DNA of 64,000 bases from Rhodobacterales bacterium HKCCE2091 (GCA_015689685.1 WVSL01000001.1:62001-126000); one strand, 5' to 3'; positions 33,181 through 45,367 are shown, numbered from the stretch's first letter. Program-made: numbers and translations. Notes: generated by a model not told the origin, from the letters alone.

Positions 33181-34212
33181 ATGACCACAGGCAAGCCACT
33201 GCTGCGCGCGCTCGCGGGCGAGACCCTGCCGGTGCCGCCGATCTGGCTGATGCGCCAGGCCGGCCGCTACCTGCCCGAGTACCGCGCCACCCGCGAGAAG
33301 GCCGGCGACTTCCTCTCGCTCTGCTACAATTCCGACCTCGCCGCCGAGGTGACGCTGCAACCGATCCGGCGGTTCGGCTTCGACGCGGCGATCCTGTTCG
33401 CCGACATCCTGCTGGTGCCGCAGGCGCTCGGGGCCGACCTGTGGTTCGAGACCGGCGAGGGACCGCGGCTGTCGACGATCACCGGCCCCGGCGACATGGC
33501 GGCGCTGAAGCCCGCCGACGCGATCCACGACCACCTGTCGCCGGTCTACGAAACCGTCCGCATCCTGTCGCGGGAACTGCCGCCGGAGGTCGCGCTGATC
33601 GGCTTCGCCGGCGCGCCGTGGACCGTGGCGACCTACATGATCGCCGGACGCGGCACCCCCGACCAGGGACCCGCCCACGCGCTGAAGGCCGCCGATCGCG
33701 CAACGTTCGAGGCGCTGATCGACCGCATTACCGAGGCCACCATCGGATACCTCTCGGCCCAGGTCGAAGCCGGGGCCGAGGTCGTGAAGCTGTTCGATTC
33801 CTGGGCCGGGTCGCTGTTGGGCGACGACTTCGACCGCTATTCGAAGGCCCCGGCCGCGCGCATCGTGTCGGCCCTGAAGGCGCGCCATCCGGGCCTGCCC
33901 GTCATCGTCTTTCCCCGCGGCGCCGGAGAGGCCTATGCGGGCTTCGCGCCCGCCACCGGGGCCGACTGCATCGCCATCGACCAGGACGTGGACCCGGCCT
34001 GGGCCGCCGAACGGCTGCAACCCGAGACCTGCGTGCAGGGCAACCTCGACCCCCGCCTGATGGTCGAGGGCGGCCCGGCCCTGACCGAGGCCGCACGGCA
34101 TATCCGCGACACGCTGTCGGGCGGGCCCCACGTCTTCAACCTCGGCCACGGCATCACCCCCGACGCCGATCCCGACAACGTGCACCGCCTGATCGAGGCG
34201 GTGCGCGGATGA
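33181..34212 (+). CDS. hemE: Uroporphyrinogen decarboxylase
   Basis: The 343-residue enzyme converts uroporphyrinogen III to coproporphyrinogen III in the cytosol. The N-terminal signature [17 protein letters not shown] includes the conserved substrate-binding arginines, and [12 protein letters not shown] carries the essential Asp. [16 protein letters not shown] and the C-terminal FNLGHGI follow. The ATG at 33181 places the signature at the normal position. It is divergent from hemC, and its stop overlaps the flavoenzyme gene (ATGA). Confidence 0.97.
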   Translation: MTTGKPLLRALAGETLPVPPIWLMRQAGRYLPEYRATREKAGDFLSLCYNSDLAAEVTLQPIRRFGFDAAILFADILLVPQALGADLWFETGEGPRLSTITGPGDMAALKPADAIHDHLSPVYETVRILSRELPPEVALIGFAGAPWTVATYMIAGRGTPDQGPAHALKAADRATFEALIDRITEATIGYLSAQVEAGAEVVKLFDSWAGSLLGDDFDRYSKAPAARIVSALKARHPGLPVIVFPRGAGEAYAGFAPATGADCIAIDQDVDPAWAAERLQPETCVQGNLDPRLMVEGGPALTEAARHIRDTLSGGPHVFNLGHGITPDADPDNVHRLIEAVRG

Positions 34213-35363
34213 CCCCCGACGTCGCCATCGTCGGCCGCGGCCTCTGGGGCACGGCGGCCGCGATGCATCTGGCGCGGCAGGGGGCGAAGGTGGTGCTGAT
34301 CGGGCCGGGCGAACCCGCCGACCGGGCTCAACACGAAGGCCCCTTCGCCAGCCACCACGACGCCGGGCGGATCACCCGCCGCATCGCCGATACCGCGTTC
34401 TGGTCCCGGATCTCCTCGCGCTCGATCGACCGCTACGCGGGGCTGGAGGCCGAAAGCGGCATCCCGTTCTACACCCGATCCGGCGGGCTGATGGCCGGCC
34501 TGCCCGGCGACTACGCCGACGGTTTCCTCGGCACCGCGACGGACGAGGGCTTCGCCCACCAGCGCTACTCCGACACCACCGCGCGCCAGCGCTTCCCGAT
34601 GCTGCGGCTCGATCCCGGCAGCCTCGCCGCCTTCGACCCCGATGGCGGCACGGTCGACCCCCGCGCCATGCGCGCCGCCCACGAAACCCTCGCCCTGCGC
34701 GCCGGGGCCGAGGTCGTGGACGCCGCCGCGCTCGCCCTGACCGGAACCGGCGTCGCGCTGGAAACCGGCCGCCACGTCGCCGCCGGGCAGGTCATCGTCG
34801 CGACCGGCGCCTGGGCCGCGCTGTCGAGCCTCCTCCCCCGGCCCGCGGCCATGACCGTCTACGCCCGCACCGTGGTGCTGGCCGAGGTCGACGAGGCCGA
34901 GCGCGACCGCCTCGCGACCATGCCCTCGCTGGTGGTCTGGCCCGCGGGTCGCGACCACACGCTCTACCTCTTGCCCCCGGTGCGCTACCTGGACGGCAAG
35001 TGGCGGCTCAAGATCGGCGGCGAGGGCGACGGCCCGACCCTGACCGATGCCGCCGAGGCGGTGACGTGGTTCCGCTCGCCCGGCAGCGCCGCGGTCGGGG
35101 AACGGCTGCTCGCCGCGCTCCTCGCGCTCCTGCCCGGCCTCGCCCTCGGCCCCACCCATACCGAGGCCTGCGCGGTGTCCTTCACCCGCACCGGCCTGCC
35201 CTACATCGAACGCCTGACCGAGCGCGTGATCCTCGCCGCCGGCGGCTGCGGCGCCGGGGCGAAATGCGCCGACGAGGTCGGGCGCCTCGCCGCCGTGATC
35301 GCGCTCGGCGGTTCGCTCGCGGACGAGGGCCTGCCCGCGATGCCGACGGCCGTGCTGGCCTGA
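34209..35363 (+). CDS. FAD-dependent oxidoreductase, DAO family
   Basis: The 384-residue protein is a D-amino-acid-oxidase/sarcosine-oxidase-type flavoenzyme. The FAD dinucleotide motif is [19 protein letters not shown], the second strand ends at GP instead of the usual acid, and VIVATGAWA and FTRTGLPYI occur in the C-terminal half. Relatives oxidise amine C-N bonds of glycine derivatives or amino acids. Its ATG overlaps the hemE stop, so it is cotranscribed with hemE, and the glycosyltransferase gene follows after 5 nt. A link to haem synthesis is not established. Confidence 0.87.
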   Translation: MTPDVAIVGRGLWGTAAAMHLARQGAKVVLIGPGEPADRAQHEGPFASHHDAGRITRRIADTAFWSRISSRSIDRYAGLEAESGIPFYTRSGGLMAGLPGDYADGFLGTATDEGFAHQRYSDTTARQRFPMLRLDPGSLAAFDPDGGTVDPRAMRAAHETLALRAGAEVVDAAALALTGTGVALETGRHVAAGQVIVATGAWAALSSLLPRPAAMTVYARTVVLAEVDEAERDRLATMPSLVVWPAGRDHTLYLLPPVRYLDGKWRLKIGGEGDGPTLTDAAEAVTWFRSPGSAAVGERLLAALLALLPGLALGPTHTEACAVSFTRTGLPYIERLTERVILAAGGCGAGAKCADEVGRLAAVIALGGSLADEGLPAMPTAVLA

Positions 35364-35368
35364 CGGCG

Positions 35369-36427
35369 ATGGACGCGCCCGATCCCGCCACGCTCGACGT
35401 GCTGGCCCCGAACTTCAAGCGCAGGCTCTCGGGCGTCACCGCCACCGTGGTCCGGCTGGTGCCGCTCCAGGCGCGCGAGATCGCCATCGCCGCCGTCGCG
35501 CCCGAGATGCCGCCCCACGTCCCCCGCATCGCGCCCGCCGCCTGCATCACCATGCCCCGCGGCGGCCCCTCCGGCGCCCGCGTCTGGCACGCACGCCGCA
35601 ACACCGAGATGCTGGCCGGTCTCGCCCTGCGCCACCTCCTCGGCAAGCGGCTGAAACTCCTGTTCACCTCCGCCTCGCAGCGGCGGCATACACGCTACTC
35701 GAAATGGCTGATCGCGCGGATGGACCGGGTGATCGCGACCTCGGCGAAATCCGCCCGCTATCTCGACCGCCCCGCCGACGTGATCCTGCACGGCATCGAC
35801 ACCGACGGCTTCAGCCCCGCCGACGACAAGGCCGCGCTGAAGGCCCGGATGGGTCTGCCGCCGGGGCCGCTGATAGGCTGCTACGGCCGCATCCGCGCGC
35901 AGAAGGGCACCGGCGTCTTCGTCGAGGCGATGATCGGGACCCTCCGCGACCGGCCCGACGCCACCGCGATCGTCATGGGCCGGGCCACCGACAAGCACCG
36001 CGCATTCGCCGCCGAACTGCACCGGCGCGCGAACGTCGAGGGGCTCGGCGACCGGATCCTGTTCCGGCCGGAAGTGCCGGTCCACGAAATCGCGGACTGG
36101 TACCGCGTGCTGGACGTGTTCGTCGCGCCGCAGCTCTGGGAAGGCTTCGGCCTGACCCCGCTCGAGGCGATGGCCTGCGGCGTTCCGGTCATCGCCACCC
36201 GCGTCGGCGCGTTCGAGGAACTGGTGGCGGACGGCACCACCGGCACGCTCGTCGAGCCGGGTCGCCCCGGCCCGATCGCGGCGGCCGCCGCCCGCCTGCT
36301 CGACGACCCCGCACTGCGCGAGACCCTGTCCCGCGCCGCCCGCGACCACGTCGTCTCGGGCTTCCGGATCGAGGGCGAGGCCGCCGCCCTCGTCCGCATC
36401 TACCGCGAGATGCTCGCCGCGCCCTGA
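35369..36427 (+). CDS. Family 4 glycosyltransferase
   Basis: The 352-residue GT-B enzyme has the nucleotide-sugar-binding half typical of GT4: YGRIRAQKGTGVFVEA near residue 170, and EGFGLTPLEAMACGVP near 260 with the E-x7-E motif. The N-terminal half binds the acceptor. Such enzymes build lipopolysaccharide cores, capsules or glycolipids at the inner membrane. The gene follows the DAO-type enzyme by 5 nt, and its end meets convergent hemF across a G/C-hairpin repeat. The acceptor and sugar are unknown. Confidence 0.88.
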   Translation: MDAPDPATLDVLAPNFKRRLSGVTATVVRLVPLQAREIAIAAVAPEMPPHVPRIAPAACITMPRGGPSGARVWHARRNTEMLAGLALRHLLGKRLKLLFTSASQRRHTRYSKWLIARMDRVIATSAKSARYLDRPADVILHGIDTDGFSPADDKAALKARMGLPPGPLIGCYGRIRAQKGTGVFVEAMIGTLRDRPDATAIVMGRATDKHRAFAAELHRRANVEGLGDRILFRPEVPVHEIADWYRVLDVFVAPQLWEGFGLTPLEAMACGVPVIATRVGAFEELVADGTTGTLVEPGRPGPIAAAAARLLDDPALRETLSRAARDHVVSGFRIEGEAAALVRIYREMLAAP

Positions 36428-36431
36428 CCGG

Positions 36432-36497
36432 CTTCTTCATCCCCGAAATATTCCCGGGGGGGCCGCCGCAGGCGGCGGGGGGCAGCGCCCCCCTCCG
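36432..36497. repeat. Intergenic hairpin repeat, copy 1 (between glycosyltransferase and hemF)
   Basis: The gap between convergent genes contains a CTTCTTCAT flank, AAATATTCCCGGGGG, then GCCGCCGCAGGCGGC and GGGGGGCAGCGCCCCCC, which fold as strong hairpins. The same layout (pyrimidine-rich flank, AAATA core, G/C stems) occurs at 39.4, 58.6 and 63.8 kb. It probably ends transcription in both directions. Confidence 0.6.
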
Positions 36498-37376
36498 TCA
36501 TGGCCACTTCGCGACCGGCGGCAGGCTCATCAGCACGGCGGTCGGGTCGTGCCCGGTCTCCAGCCCGAACTTCGTGCCCCGGTCGTAGACGAGGTTGTAC
36601 TCGGCATAGAGCCCGCGATGGACTAGCTGCGTCTCGCGGTCGGCCTCGGTGAAGGCCTCGCCCCGCCGCCGCTCCACCACGCCCAGGAAGGCCGGCAGGA
36701 ACGCCCGGCCCACGGCCTGGGTGAAGGCGAAATCGGACTCCCAGTCGCCGGTGTTCAGGTCGTCGTAGAAGATGCCGCCGACGCCCCGCGCCCGGCCCCG
36801 GTGCGGGATGAAGAAATACTCGTCGGCCCAGGCCTTGAAACGCGGGTAATAGTCCGGGTCGTGATCCTCGCAGGCCGCGCGCAGGGTGTCGTGGAAATGC
36901 GCGGTGTCCTCGTCGTACTCGATGCAGGGGTTCAGGTCGGCGCCGCCGCCGAACCACCAGGCATGGGGGGTCCAGAACATTCGCGTGTTCATGTGGACCG
37001 CCGGGACCCGCGGGTTCTGCATGTGCGCGACCAGGCTGATGCCCGAGGCCCAGAACCGCGGATCCTCCGCCAGGTCCGACAGGTCCTTCCGCGCCGCCAT
37101 CGCCGCGACCGCGCGCGGCCCGAGCGTGCCGTAGACGGTCGAGACGTTGACGCCGACCTTCTCGAACACCCGGCCGCCGCGCATCACGCTCATCAGCCCG
37201 CCGCCCTCGTCCGCGGCACCGTCGCCGCGCCGGGTCTCGCGCAGTTCGAACCGCCCGGCGGGCGCGTCGCCCCCCTGGGCGTCCTCGACTGCCTCGAACG
37301 CCGCCACGATCTCGTCCCTGAGCGCGCGGAACCACGTCGACGCCCGCGACTTCTCCGCTGCCATCGCCTCGGTCAT
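36498..37376 (-). CDS. hemF: Oxygen-dependent coproporphyrinogen III oxidase
   Basis: The 292-residue HemF performs aerobic decarboxylation of coproporphyrinogen III to protoporphyrinogen IX. Family stretches include VGVNVSTVYG, WFGGGADLNPCI (around residue 160), GVGGIFYDDL and the ends QLVHRGLYAEYNLVYDRGTKFGL. I chose the ATG at 37376; the longer frame crosses the promoter region shared with the divergent carboxypeptidase gene. Together with hemC and hemE it gives three of the later haem steps within 5 kb. I found no FNR-type palindrome upstream. Confidence 0.97.
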   Translation of the reverse strand: MTEAMAAEKSRASTWFRALRDEIVAAFEAVEDAQGGDAPAGRFELRETRRGDGAADEGGGLMSVMRGGRVFEKVGVNVSTVYGTLGPRAVAAMAARKDLSDLAEDPRFWASGISLVAHMQNPRVPAVHMNTRMFWTPHAWWFGGGADLNPCIEYDEDTAHFHDTLRAACEDHDPDYYPRFKAWADEYFFIPHRGRARGVGGIFYDDLNTGDWESDFAFTQAVGRAFLPAFLGVVERRRGEAFTEADRETQLVHRGLYAEYNLVYDRGTKFGLETGHDPTAVLMSLPPVAKWP

Positions 37377-37568
37377 GGTCACCTCCGATCCTTCGCCACC
37401 GTCATATCTTGCGTCTTGCCCCGCGCGCGACGCGACATCTCGCCGATGGGGCAAATTCGCCGCAAACATTCTGTTTTTCCAGTGGATTCCGGCCCGCGAT
37501 TTCCGTAGAGTTTTCTCCACAAACGCCGCGTCAGACGGCACGCACGAGGCAGACAGAGCAGGTCCCGC

Positions 37569-39341
37569 GTGAAACATCGTTGGTTACTTACGGTCCTTTC
37601 GGGCCTCTTCATGCTGCTCGCGATGGCGAGCCAGCCGCTTTTCGCCGCGCCATACGCGGCAATGGTCATGGATGCGCGCACCGGCGAGGTGCTGCATTCG
37701 CGGAACGCCGACACCCGGCTCCACCCCGCGTCGCTGACCAAGATGATGACGCTCTACATCGCCTTCGAGGCGGTGCAGCGCGGCGAGATCAGCATGGACA
37801 CGGAGGTCACGATCTCCCGCCAAGCCGCGGCGACCGCCTACGCGCTCGGCTTCCAGGCCGGCAGCCGGGTGGAATTGCGCTACCTCGTCCGCGCCGCCGC
37901 GGTGCGGTCCTCCAACGACGCCGCCGCCGCCATCGCCGAGGCGATCTCGGGCTCCGAGGCCGCCTTCGCCCGGCGCATGAACCGCACCGCCCAGGCACTC
38001 GGGATGACCCGCACGACGTTCCGCAACCCGCACGGGCTGACCCATTCCGAGCACCTGTCGACCGCCCGCGACATGACCATCCTCGGGCGGCACCTGTTCT
38101 ACGATTTCCCGCAGTACTACAACATCTTCGGCCGCAGCTCGACCTATGCCGGGCCGGTCGGAACGGTGCCGAGCACGTTCCGCCAGGTGCTGGCGAACTA
38201 CCGCGGCGCGGACGGCATCAAGACCGGTTTCACCAACGCCGCCGGCTTCAACATCGTGTCCTCGGCGGAACGCGACGGGGTGCGGATCATCGCCACCGTC
38301 TTCGGCGGCACCTCCGCCGCGTCGCGCAACCAGCGGGTGATGGAACTCCTCGACATGGGCTTCGCCCGCGCCCCGGCCAACGCCACGGTGCGGCCGCCCG
38401 CCGCGCCCGCCTACGAGGGCGAGGACGACGAGCTTGGCGGCACCCAGGGCCGGGTGATCCGGATGTCGGGCGCGGTATCGCGCAGCCCGCGCCCGGTGGC
38501 ACGCCCGGGCCGCGACATCCCCGCCGAACTCGTCGCAGCGATCGAGGATTCCGTCGGCGCGGCGCTGGCCGCGGCCGTGGACCCGGAACCGTCGCCGGCG
38601 GCCGAACCCGAAACGGACCTGGTGGCCGCTGCCGTCGCCGATGTCCCCGGTGCCGAGGACGCGCCGGCCGCGCTTGCCGAGGCCCTGCCCGAGCTCGCCG
38701 CGACCGCGCCGCCGCCCCGCGACAGCGTCCTGCCCGACGCCGCCCCGGAGGCGGAAGCCCCGGTGACCGAGGTCGCGGAGGCCGCCCCGGACGCGGTGGT
38801 GGAACCGGACAGCCTGGAAGGCGAGGAGACCGCCGTGGCAGAGATCGCCGCCGTGGACGCGCCCGTTCCGGCCCCGGAACCCGCACCGCGCGACACGCTT
38901 CTCGCCGCGGTCGAGGCCGCCGTCGCGGACGCGGTACCGCAGGCCGCCTTCGCCGCCACGCCGGAACAGGACGGCATCGTGCTCCTGTCGGGCGGATCCG
39001 TGTCCGCCGCACGGCCCCGGCCCCGGCCGATCGACGTGTCGGACGTGGTCGCCCGCGCCGCGCCGCTGGAGCCCGAGGTCGTGACCCGCTCCTCCTCCAA
39101 CGGCAGCCGTCTCTTCGGCGTGTCGCTCGGCCGGTACCCGACCGAGAACGACGCCGAGCGGCTGTTGCTCACCACCGCGCTGGCCGAGCTTGGCACCTTC
39201 GACCAGGCGTTGCGGCACGTCGCCAACCGCGGCGACGGCTACGAGGCGCGCTTCGCCGGGATGACCGAGGACGAGGCCGCCCGCGCCTGCGCCCGGCTCG
39301 CCGCCCGCGCGATGGAATGCGTGACCTTCGGCCCGTCCTGA
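37569..39341 (+). CDS. D-alanyl-D-alanine carboxypeptidase with Ala/Pro-rich linker and SPOR-like domain
   Basis: The 590-residue periplasmic protein has a signal peptide (about residues 1-26), then a penicillin-binding carboxypeptidase domain with SLTK (SxxK), SSNDA (SxN) and IKTG (KTG) over residues 28-270. A long acidic Ala/Pro/Glu linker (about 280-500) leads to a C-terminal SPOR-like domain (about 515-590), which binds denuded glycan at division sites. It trims the terminal D-Ala of peptidoglycan peptides. The start is GTG. It is divergent from hemF, and repeat copy 2 follows the stop. The linker is poorly conserved in kind. Confidence 0.92.
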   Translation: MKHRWLLTVLSGLFMLLAMASQPLFAAPYAAMVMDARTGEVLHSRNADTRLHPASLTKMMTLYIAFEAVQRGEISMDTEVTISRQAAATAYALGFQAGSRVELRYLVRAAAVRSSNDAAAAIAEAISGSEAAFARRMNRTAQALGMTRTTFRNPHGLTHSEHLSTARDMTILGRHLFYDFPQYYNIFGRSSTYAGPVGTVPSTFRQVLANYRGADGIKTGFTNAAGFNIVSSAERDGVRIIATVFGGTSAASRNQRVMELLDMGFARAPANATVRPPAAPAYEGEDDELGGTQGRVIRMSGAVSRSPRPVARPGRDIPAELVAAIEDSVGAALAAAVDPEPSPAAEPETDLVAAAVADVPGAEDAPAALAEALPELAATAPPPRDSVLPDAAPEAEAPVTEVAEAAPDAVVEPDSLEGEETAVAEIAAVDAPVPAPEPAPRDTLLAAVEAAVADAVPQAAFAATPEQDGIVLLSGGSVSAARPRPRPIDVSDVVARAAPLEPEVVTRSSSNGSRLFGVSLGRYPTENDAERLLLTTALAELGTFDQALRHVANRGDGYEARFAGMTEDEAARACARLAARAMECVTFGPS

Positions 39342-39407
39342 GACCGGGGCGGGGGTTGCACCGGCCTCGAGCCCCCCGGTGAACCGGGGAGCCGTCGGCC
39401 GGCGCAC

Positions 39408-39466
39408 GGGGGCGCTGCCCCGGCGCGGCTGACGCCGCTCCCCCGAGGTATTTCGGAAGGCAAAGA
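39408..39466. repeat. Intergenic hairpin repeat, copy 2 (between carboxypeptidase and yejF)
   Basis: The gap between the convergent genes has GGGGGCGCTGCCCC followed by CCCCCGAGGTATTTCGGAAGGCAAAGAG. Read on the minus strand the latter is CTTTGCCTTCCGAAATACCTCGGGGG, which matches copy 3 at 58.6 kb almost base for base. It is likely both a dispersed repeat and a bidirectional terminator. Confidence 0.65.
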
Positions 39467-39474
39467 GAGGGCCG

Positions 39475-41075
<1,601 letters not shown>

Positions 41076-41079
<4 letters not shown>

Positions 41080-42239
41080 CGGAACGTCTTTCGCGGGTCG
41101 AAGGCGTCGCGGATGCCCTCGAAGATGAACACCAGCAGCGACAGCATGATCGCGAAGGAGAAGAACGCCGTGAAGGCGAGCCAGGGCGCGTGCAGGTACT
41201 GCTTGGCCTGAAGGGTGAGTTCCCCGAGCGACGGCGCCGAGGACGGCAGGCCGAAGCCGAGGAAGTCGAGCGTGGCGAGCCCGCCGATGGTGCCGGTGAT
41301 CGAGAACGGCAGGAAGGTCAGCGTCGCGACCATCGCGTTCGGCAGGACGTGCCGGAACATGATGGTGCGGTTGGCGACCCCGAGCGCGCGGGCGGCGCGG
41401 ACGTATTCGAAATTGCGGGCGCGCAGGAATTCCGCGCGCACGACGCCGACGAGGCCGATCCAGCCGAACAGGACCATGAGCCCGGCGAGCAGCCAGAAGT
41501 TCATCTCCCAGATCGCGGCGACGATGATGATGACGTAGAGGCTCGGCGTCGATCCCCAGATCTCGATCACGCGCTGGAACACGAGGTCGATCCAGCCGCC
41601 GAAATAGCCCTGCACCGCGCCCGCGAGGATGCCGAGCACCGAGGACGCGGCGGTCACGATCAGCGCGAACAGGACGGACAGGCGGAAGGCGTAGATTACC
41701 CGGGCCAGCACGTCGCGCGAGGTGTCGTCGGTGCCGAGCCAGTGGTCGGCGTCGGGCGCCGAGGGCGCGGGGCCGGGCAGGTCGTTGATGGTGTTGTAGG
41801 AATAGGGGATCGGCGGCCACAGGATCCAGCCCTGCTCGACCGCCTCGCCGTCCCAGGTGCCGGTGGCCTCCACCTCCGCGATCACGTCGTTCGGCGCGTC
41901 CCAGCACGCGTCGAGCCCGCCCGAGATGATCAGGCACTGGATCTCGGCGTGGCGGTAGACGGCCTCGGTCCGGAAGATGCCGCCGAAGGTGGTCTCGGGG
42001 TAGAAGTTGAACACCGGGGTGTAGATGTCGCCGCGGTAGCGCAGGGCGAGCGGGTGGTCGTTGGCGAGGAACTCCGCGAACAGCGACAGGCCGAACAGGA
42101 TCGAGAAGATGATGAGCGACCAGTACGCGCGGGTGTTGGCGCGGAAGTTGCGCAGCCGCCGGCGGGTCAGCGGGCTGAGCCATCCCCCGCCCGATGCGGG
42201 CAGCGCCGGCATCTCGTGATCGGCTTCGCGCACGGCCAT
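41076..42239 (-). CDS. yejE: ABC importer permease YejE
   Basis: The 387-residue permease has about six membrane segments, with an N-terminal cytosolic tail and a large periplasmic insert between TM1 and TM2, as is typical of YejE. The ABC-interaction EAA loop is represented by EYVRAARALGVANRTIMFRHVLPNA near residue 285. It pairs with YejB to form the channel for peptides such as microcin C in enterobacteria. Only one base separates its start from the yejB stop, and its stop overlaps yejF. Confidence 0.94.
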
Positions 42240-42240
42240 C

Positions 42241-43410
42241 TCAGGTCTCCCGCGTCTCGAAGTCGATCCGCGGGTCGATCCAGATGTACATCAGGTCCGA
42301 CAGGAGCCCCACCACGAGGCCGATGAGCGAGAACACGAACAGCGTGCCGAAGACGACCGGGTAGTTGCGGTTCACCACCGCCTCGAAGCCGAGCCGGCCG
42401 AGCCCGTCGAGGGTGAAGATCGTCTCGATGATGAGCGATCCGCCGAAGAACACGCTGACGAAGACCGCCGGGAAACCGGCGATGACGATCAGCATGGCGT
42501 TGCGGAAGACGTGGCCGTAGAGCACGCGGCGCTCGGTCAGGCCCTTGGCGCGCGCGGTCATCACGTACTGCTTCTTGATCTCCTCGAGGAAGCTGTTCTT
42601 GGTCAGGAGCGTCAGCGTCGCGAAGGCCGAGATGGTGGAGGCCAGCACCGGCAGCGCGATGTGCCAGAAGTAGTCGATGATCTTCTGCCACCAGCTCAGC
42701 GTTTCCCACACGTCGGCGGGCGATGTCAGTCCGCGGAGCGGGAACCATTGCAGGTAGCGACCGCCGGCGAACAGCACCAGCAGCATGATCGCGAACAGGA
42801 AGCCGGGGATCGCGTAGGCGACGATGATGACGCCCGAGGTGGCGGTATCGAAGCGGGTGCCGTCCTTCACCGCCTTGCGGATGCCGAGCGGGATCGACAC
42901 GAGGTAGGCGATCACCGTGGTCCAGAGGCCGAGCGTGATCGAGACCGGCATCTTCTGCACCACGAGTTCGACCACGCTTTCGGAGTGGAAGAAGCTCTGG
43001 CCGAAGTCGAAGCGCAGGTAGTCCCACATCATCAGGAAGAACCGCTCGATGCCGGGGATGCGCTCCGACCGGCATTCCTCGGCGTCCAGGTCGGGTTCGC
43101 CCTCGTAGCCCGGATCGCAGACGATGCGGGCGAAGTTGAAGGTGATCTCCAATTCCTCGATGAACCGTTCCGGAAGGCCGCGGGCGCCCTGGTAGGTGCC
43201 CCCGGCGCGCTCAAGATCGCCGCCGCCGCCCCCTGCCTCGGACCCGCCGCCGGAGAACCGGTCGAAAGCGTCGCCCTCGCCTTCCAGCTGCGCGAGCACC
43301 TGGTCGACCGGCCCGCCCGGCACCTGCTGGATCAGCACGAAGTTGATCACCATGATCCCGAGCAGGGTCGGGATGATGAGCAGGAGTCGTCTTAGGATAT
43401 AGGCGCCCAT
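42241..43410 (-). CDS. yejB: ABC importer permease YejB
   Basis: The 389-residue permease has an N-terminal membrane helix (YILRRLLLIIPTLLGIMVINF) followed by a periplasmic Gly/Glu-rich insert of around 130 residues, then five further segments. The EAA loop includes EEIKKQYVMTARAKGL near residue 270. It is longer than simple DppB-type permeases, as expected for YejB. It starts 4 nt after the yejA stop, so the operon is tightly packed. Confidence 0.94.
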   Translation of the reverse strand: MGAYILRRLLLIIPTLLGIMVINFVLIQQVPGGPVDQVLAQLEGEGDAFDRFSGGGSEAGGGGGDLERAGGTYQGARGLPERFIEELEITFNFARIVCDPGYEGEPDLDAEECRSERIPGIERFFLMMWDYLRFDFGQSFFHSESVVELVVQKMPVSITLGLWTTVIAYLVSIPLGIRKAVKDGTRFDTATSGVIIVAYAIPGFLFAIMLLVLFAGGRYLQWFPLRGLTSPADVWETLSWWQKIIDYFWHIALPVLASTISAFATLTLLTKNSFLEEIKKQYVMTARAKGLTERRVLYGHVFRNAMLIVIAGFPAVFVSVFFGGSLIIETIFTLDGLGRLGFEAVVNRNYPVVFGTLFVFSLIGLVVGLLSDLMYIWIDPRIDFETRET

Positions 43411-43414
43411 CGCG

Positions 43415-45367
43415 TCAGATCGCGCCCCGGTCCCTCAGTGCCTGTTGCGCCTCGGGATCGACCCACCAGAAGTCGAGGAAGCCGAGCGAGTAGGGCGGCA
43501 GCGGGTCGGGGTAGCGGTAGTAGTCGTAGTAGGCCACCCAGCTGTTGGCGTTGAACCATTGCGGCACCCGGAAGCGTTCCCACCGCAGGACCCGGTCAAG
43601 CGCACGCACGGCGGGTTCCAGTTCCTCCTGCGTCTCGGCGGAGATCACCACCTCGATCAGTTCGTCGATGGTCGGGTCCGCGAGACCCATGACGTTGAAC
43701 AGCGACTCGTCCGCGCCGAGCGATCCGAAGTACTGGCGCAGGCTCGACGACGGTTCGTAGGTCATCGGGAAGTGGTCGGTCACGATGTCGAAATCGGCGT
43801 TGCGCTGGCGTTCGGAAAGCTGCGCGTCGTCGATCCGGTTCAGCCGCGCGTCGACGCCGATGTTGCGCAGGTTCTGGACGTAGGGGTTGATGATCCGGTC
43901 GAAGAGCGGGCTGGCGTTCAGGAACTCGACCTCCAGCGTCTCGCCGTCGGCGTTGCGGACCAGCCCGTCGTTGCCCGGCACCCACCCGGCCTCTTCCAGG
44001 AGACGCACAGCTCGGACGGCCTGGCGGCGGTCGAAGGCGCTCGACGGGTTCGACGGCGGGGTGGCGAAGGCCGGTTCGTCGAACACCTCGGGCCGCAGCC
44101 CGTCGCGGAACGGCTCCAGCACGGCGAGTTCCGCGCCCTCGGGCAGGCCCGAGGCCTCCAGGTCGGTGTTCTCCCAGAACGAGTCGATCGGCGAGTAGAG
44201 CCCGTAGAACAGCGTCTCGTCGGTCCACTCGAAGTTGAACATCAGCGCGATCGCCTCGCGCACGCGGGCGTCCTGGAACTTCTCGCGGCGCAGGTTGATG
44301 ACGAAGCTCTGGCCGCTGGCGATGGTGCCGTCGGGCAGTTCCTCGCGGACCACGTCGCCGCGGTCGAGCGCCGGGAAGTCGTAGGAGTTGGCCCAGGTGA
44401 CGGAGCTGCTTTCCTGCCGGAAGTGGTAGTTGCCGGCGGTGAAGCCCTCGAACGCGGCGACGGAGTCGCCGTAATACTCGATCCGGATCGAGTCGAAGTT
44501 GTTCTGGCCCACGTTGATCGGCAGCCCGTCGCCCCAGTAGTCGCGGTTGCGGGTGTAGACGACCCGCTGGCCCGACACGGCCTCGCCCAGGGTGTAGGGA
44601 CCAGACCCGATCAGCGGTTCCAGCCGCGCCTCGTCGAAATCGAGGCCCGAGGCCTCGTGGCTGGCGCGGCTGAACACCGGCAGGCCGCCGGCGCTCTGGA
44701 TGCGGATGCGGAGCGGCGCCTCGGGGTTGAAGTCGAACCGGACCGACCGCTCGTCCACCACCTCGGCGCCCGCGATGGTGCGCGGGATCGAGGCGCGGAA
44801 CGACGGCAGGCCCTCGTCGCGCAGGATCTCGTAGGAAAACAGCACGTCGTCGGCGGTCATCGGCGTCCCGTCGGAAAAGGTGACGTTGTCGCGCAGGGTG
44901 AAGATGACGTAGGACCGGTCCTCGGGGTAGGCGAAGCTTTCGCAGAGCAGGCAGTAGGACGACCCGATCTCGTCGGCGGTGTTGGTAAGCATCGACTCGA
45001 AGAAGATCGACGACAGCACCGCCGCGCGGCCCTGGTTGGTGTAGGGGTGGATGGAATCGAACCCGCCCGAGGCCCAGGAGAACGACATCTCGCCGCCCTG
45101 GGGCGCGTCGGGGTTCACGTAGTCGAGGTGTTCGAAATCCTCGCCGTATTTCAGTTCGCCGAAGGTGGCGATGGCCGAGGCGACGGTCAGTTCGCCGTCG
45201 CCGCCGGCATCGGTGTCGCCGGCTTCGGTGTCCTGGGCCAGCGCGATGGCGGCAAGGCCGAACCAGAGGAGCGTGGCGAGGGTCAGCGCCGAGAGGAGCC
45301 TGCCTTTCTCCGCCGCGCGGGTGGACGTCAGGGACAGGGCCGCCGTCTTGGGACCGATCATCGGCAT
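43415..45367 (-). CDS. yejA: Extracellular solute-binding protein YejA
   Basis: The 650-residue SBP_bac_5 protein has a signal region (hydrophobic stretch about residues 27-44, ending ALAQ) followed by an acidic linker. The family core includes YGEDFEHLDYVNPDAPQGG near residue 75, close to the YejA signature. It captures oligopeptides in the periplasm for YejBEF. Two ATGs two codons apart (45367 and 45361) are equally possible starts. A gene-free stretch of 196 nt separates it from the cytochrome gene. Confidence 0.93.
   Translation of the reverse strand: MPMIGPKTAALSLTSTRAAEKGRLLSALTLATLLWFGLAAIALAQDTEAGDTDAGGDGELTVASAIATFGELKYGEDFEHLDYVNPDAPQGGEMSFSWASGGFDSIHPYTNQGRAAVLSSIFFESMLTNTADEIGSSYCLLCESFAYPEDRSYVIFTLRDNVTFSDGTPMTADDVLFSYEILRDEGLPSFRASIPRTIAGAEVVDERSVRFDFNPEAPLRIRIQSAGGLPVFSRASHEASGLDFDEARLEPLIGSGPYTLGEAVSGQRVVYTRNRDYWGDGLPINVGQNNFDSIRIEYYGDSVAAFEGFTAGNYHFRQESSSVTWANSYDFPALDRGDVVREELPDGTIASGQSFVINLRREKFQDARVREAIALMFNFEWTDETLFYGLYSPIDSFWENTDLEASGLPEGAELAVLEPFRDGLRPEVFDEPAFATPPSNPSSAFDRRQAVRAVRLLEEAGWVPGNDGLVRNADGETLEVEFLNASPLFDRIINPYVQNLRNIGVDARLNRIDDAQLSERQRNADFDIVTDHFPMTYEPSSSLRQYFGSLGADESLFNVMGLADPTIDELIEVVISAETQEELEPAVRALDRVLRWERFRVPQWFNANSWVAYYDYYRYPDPLPPYSLGFLDFWWVDPEAQQALRDRGAI

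Noticed and set aside
37377-37568. An FNR-type site in the hemF-carboxypeptidase gap
   Set aside because: I looked for TTGAT-N4-ATCAA and close forms and found none, although the gap is somewhat A/T-rich.
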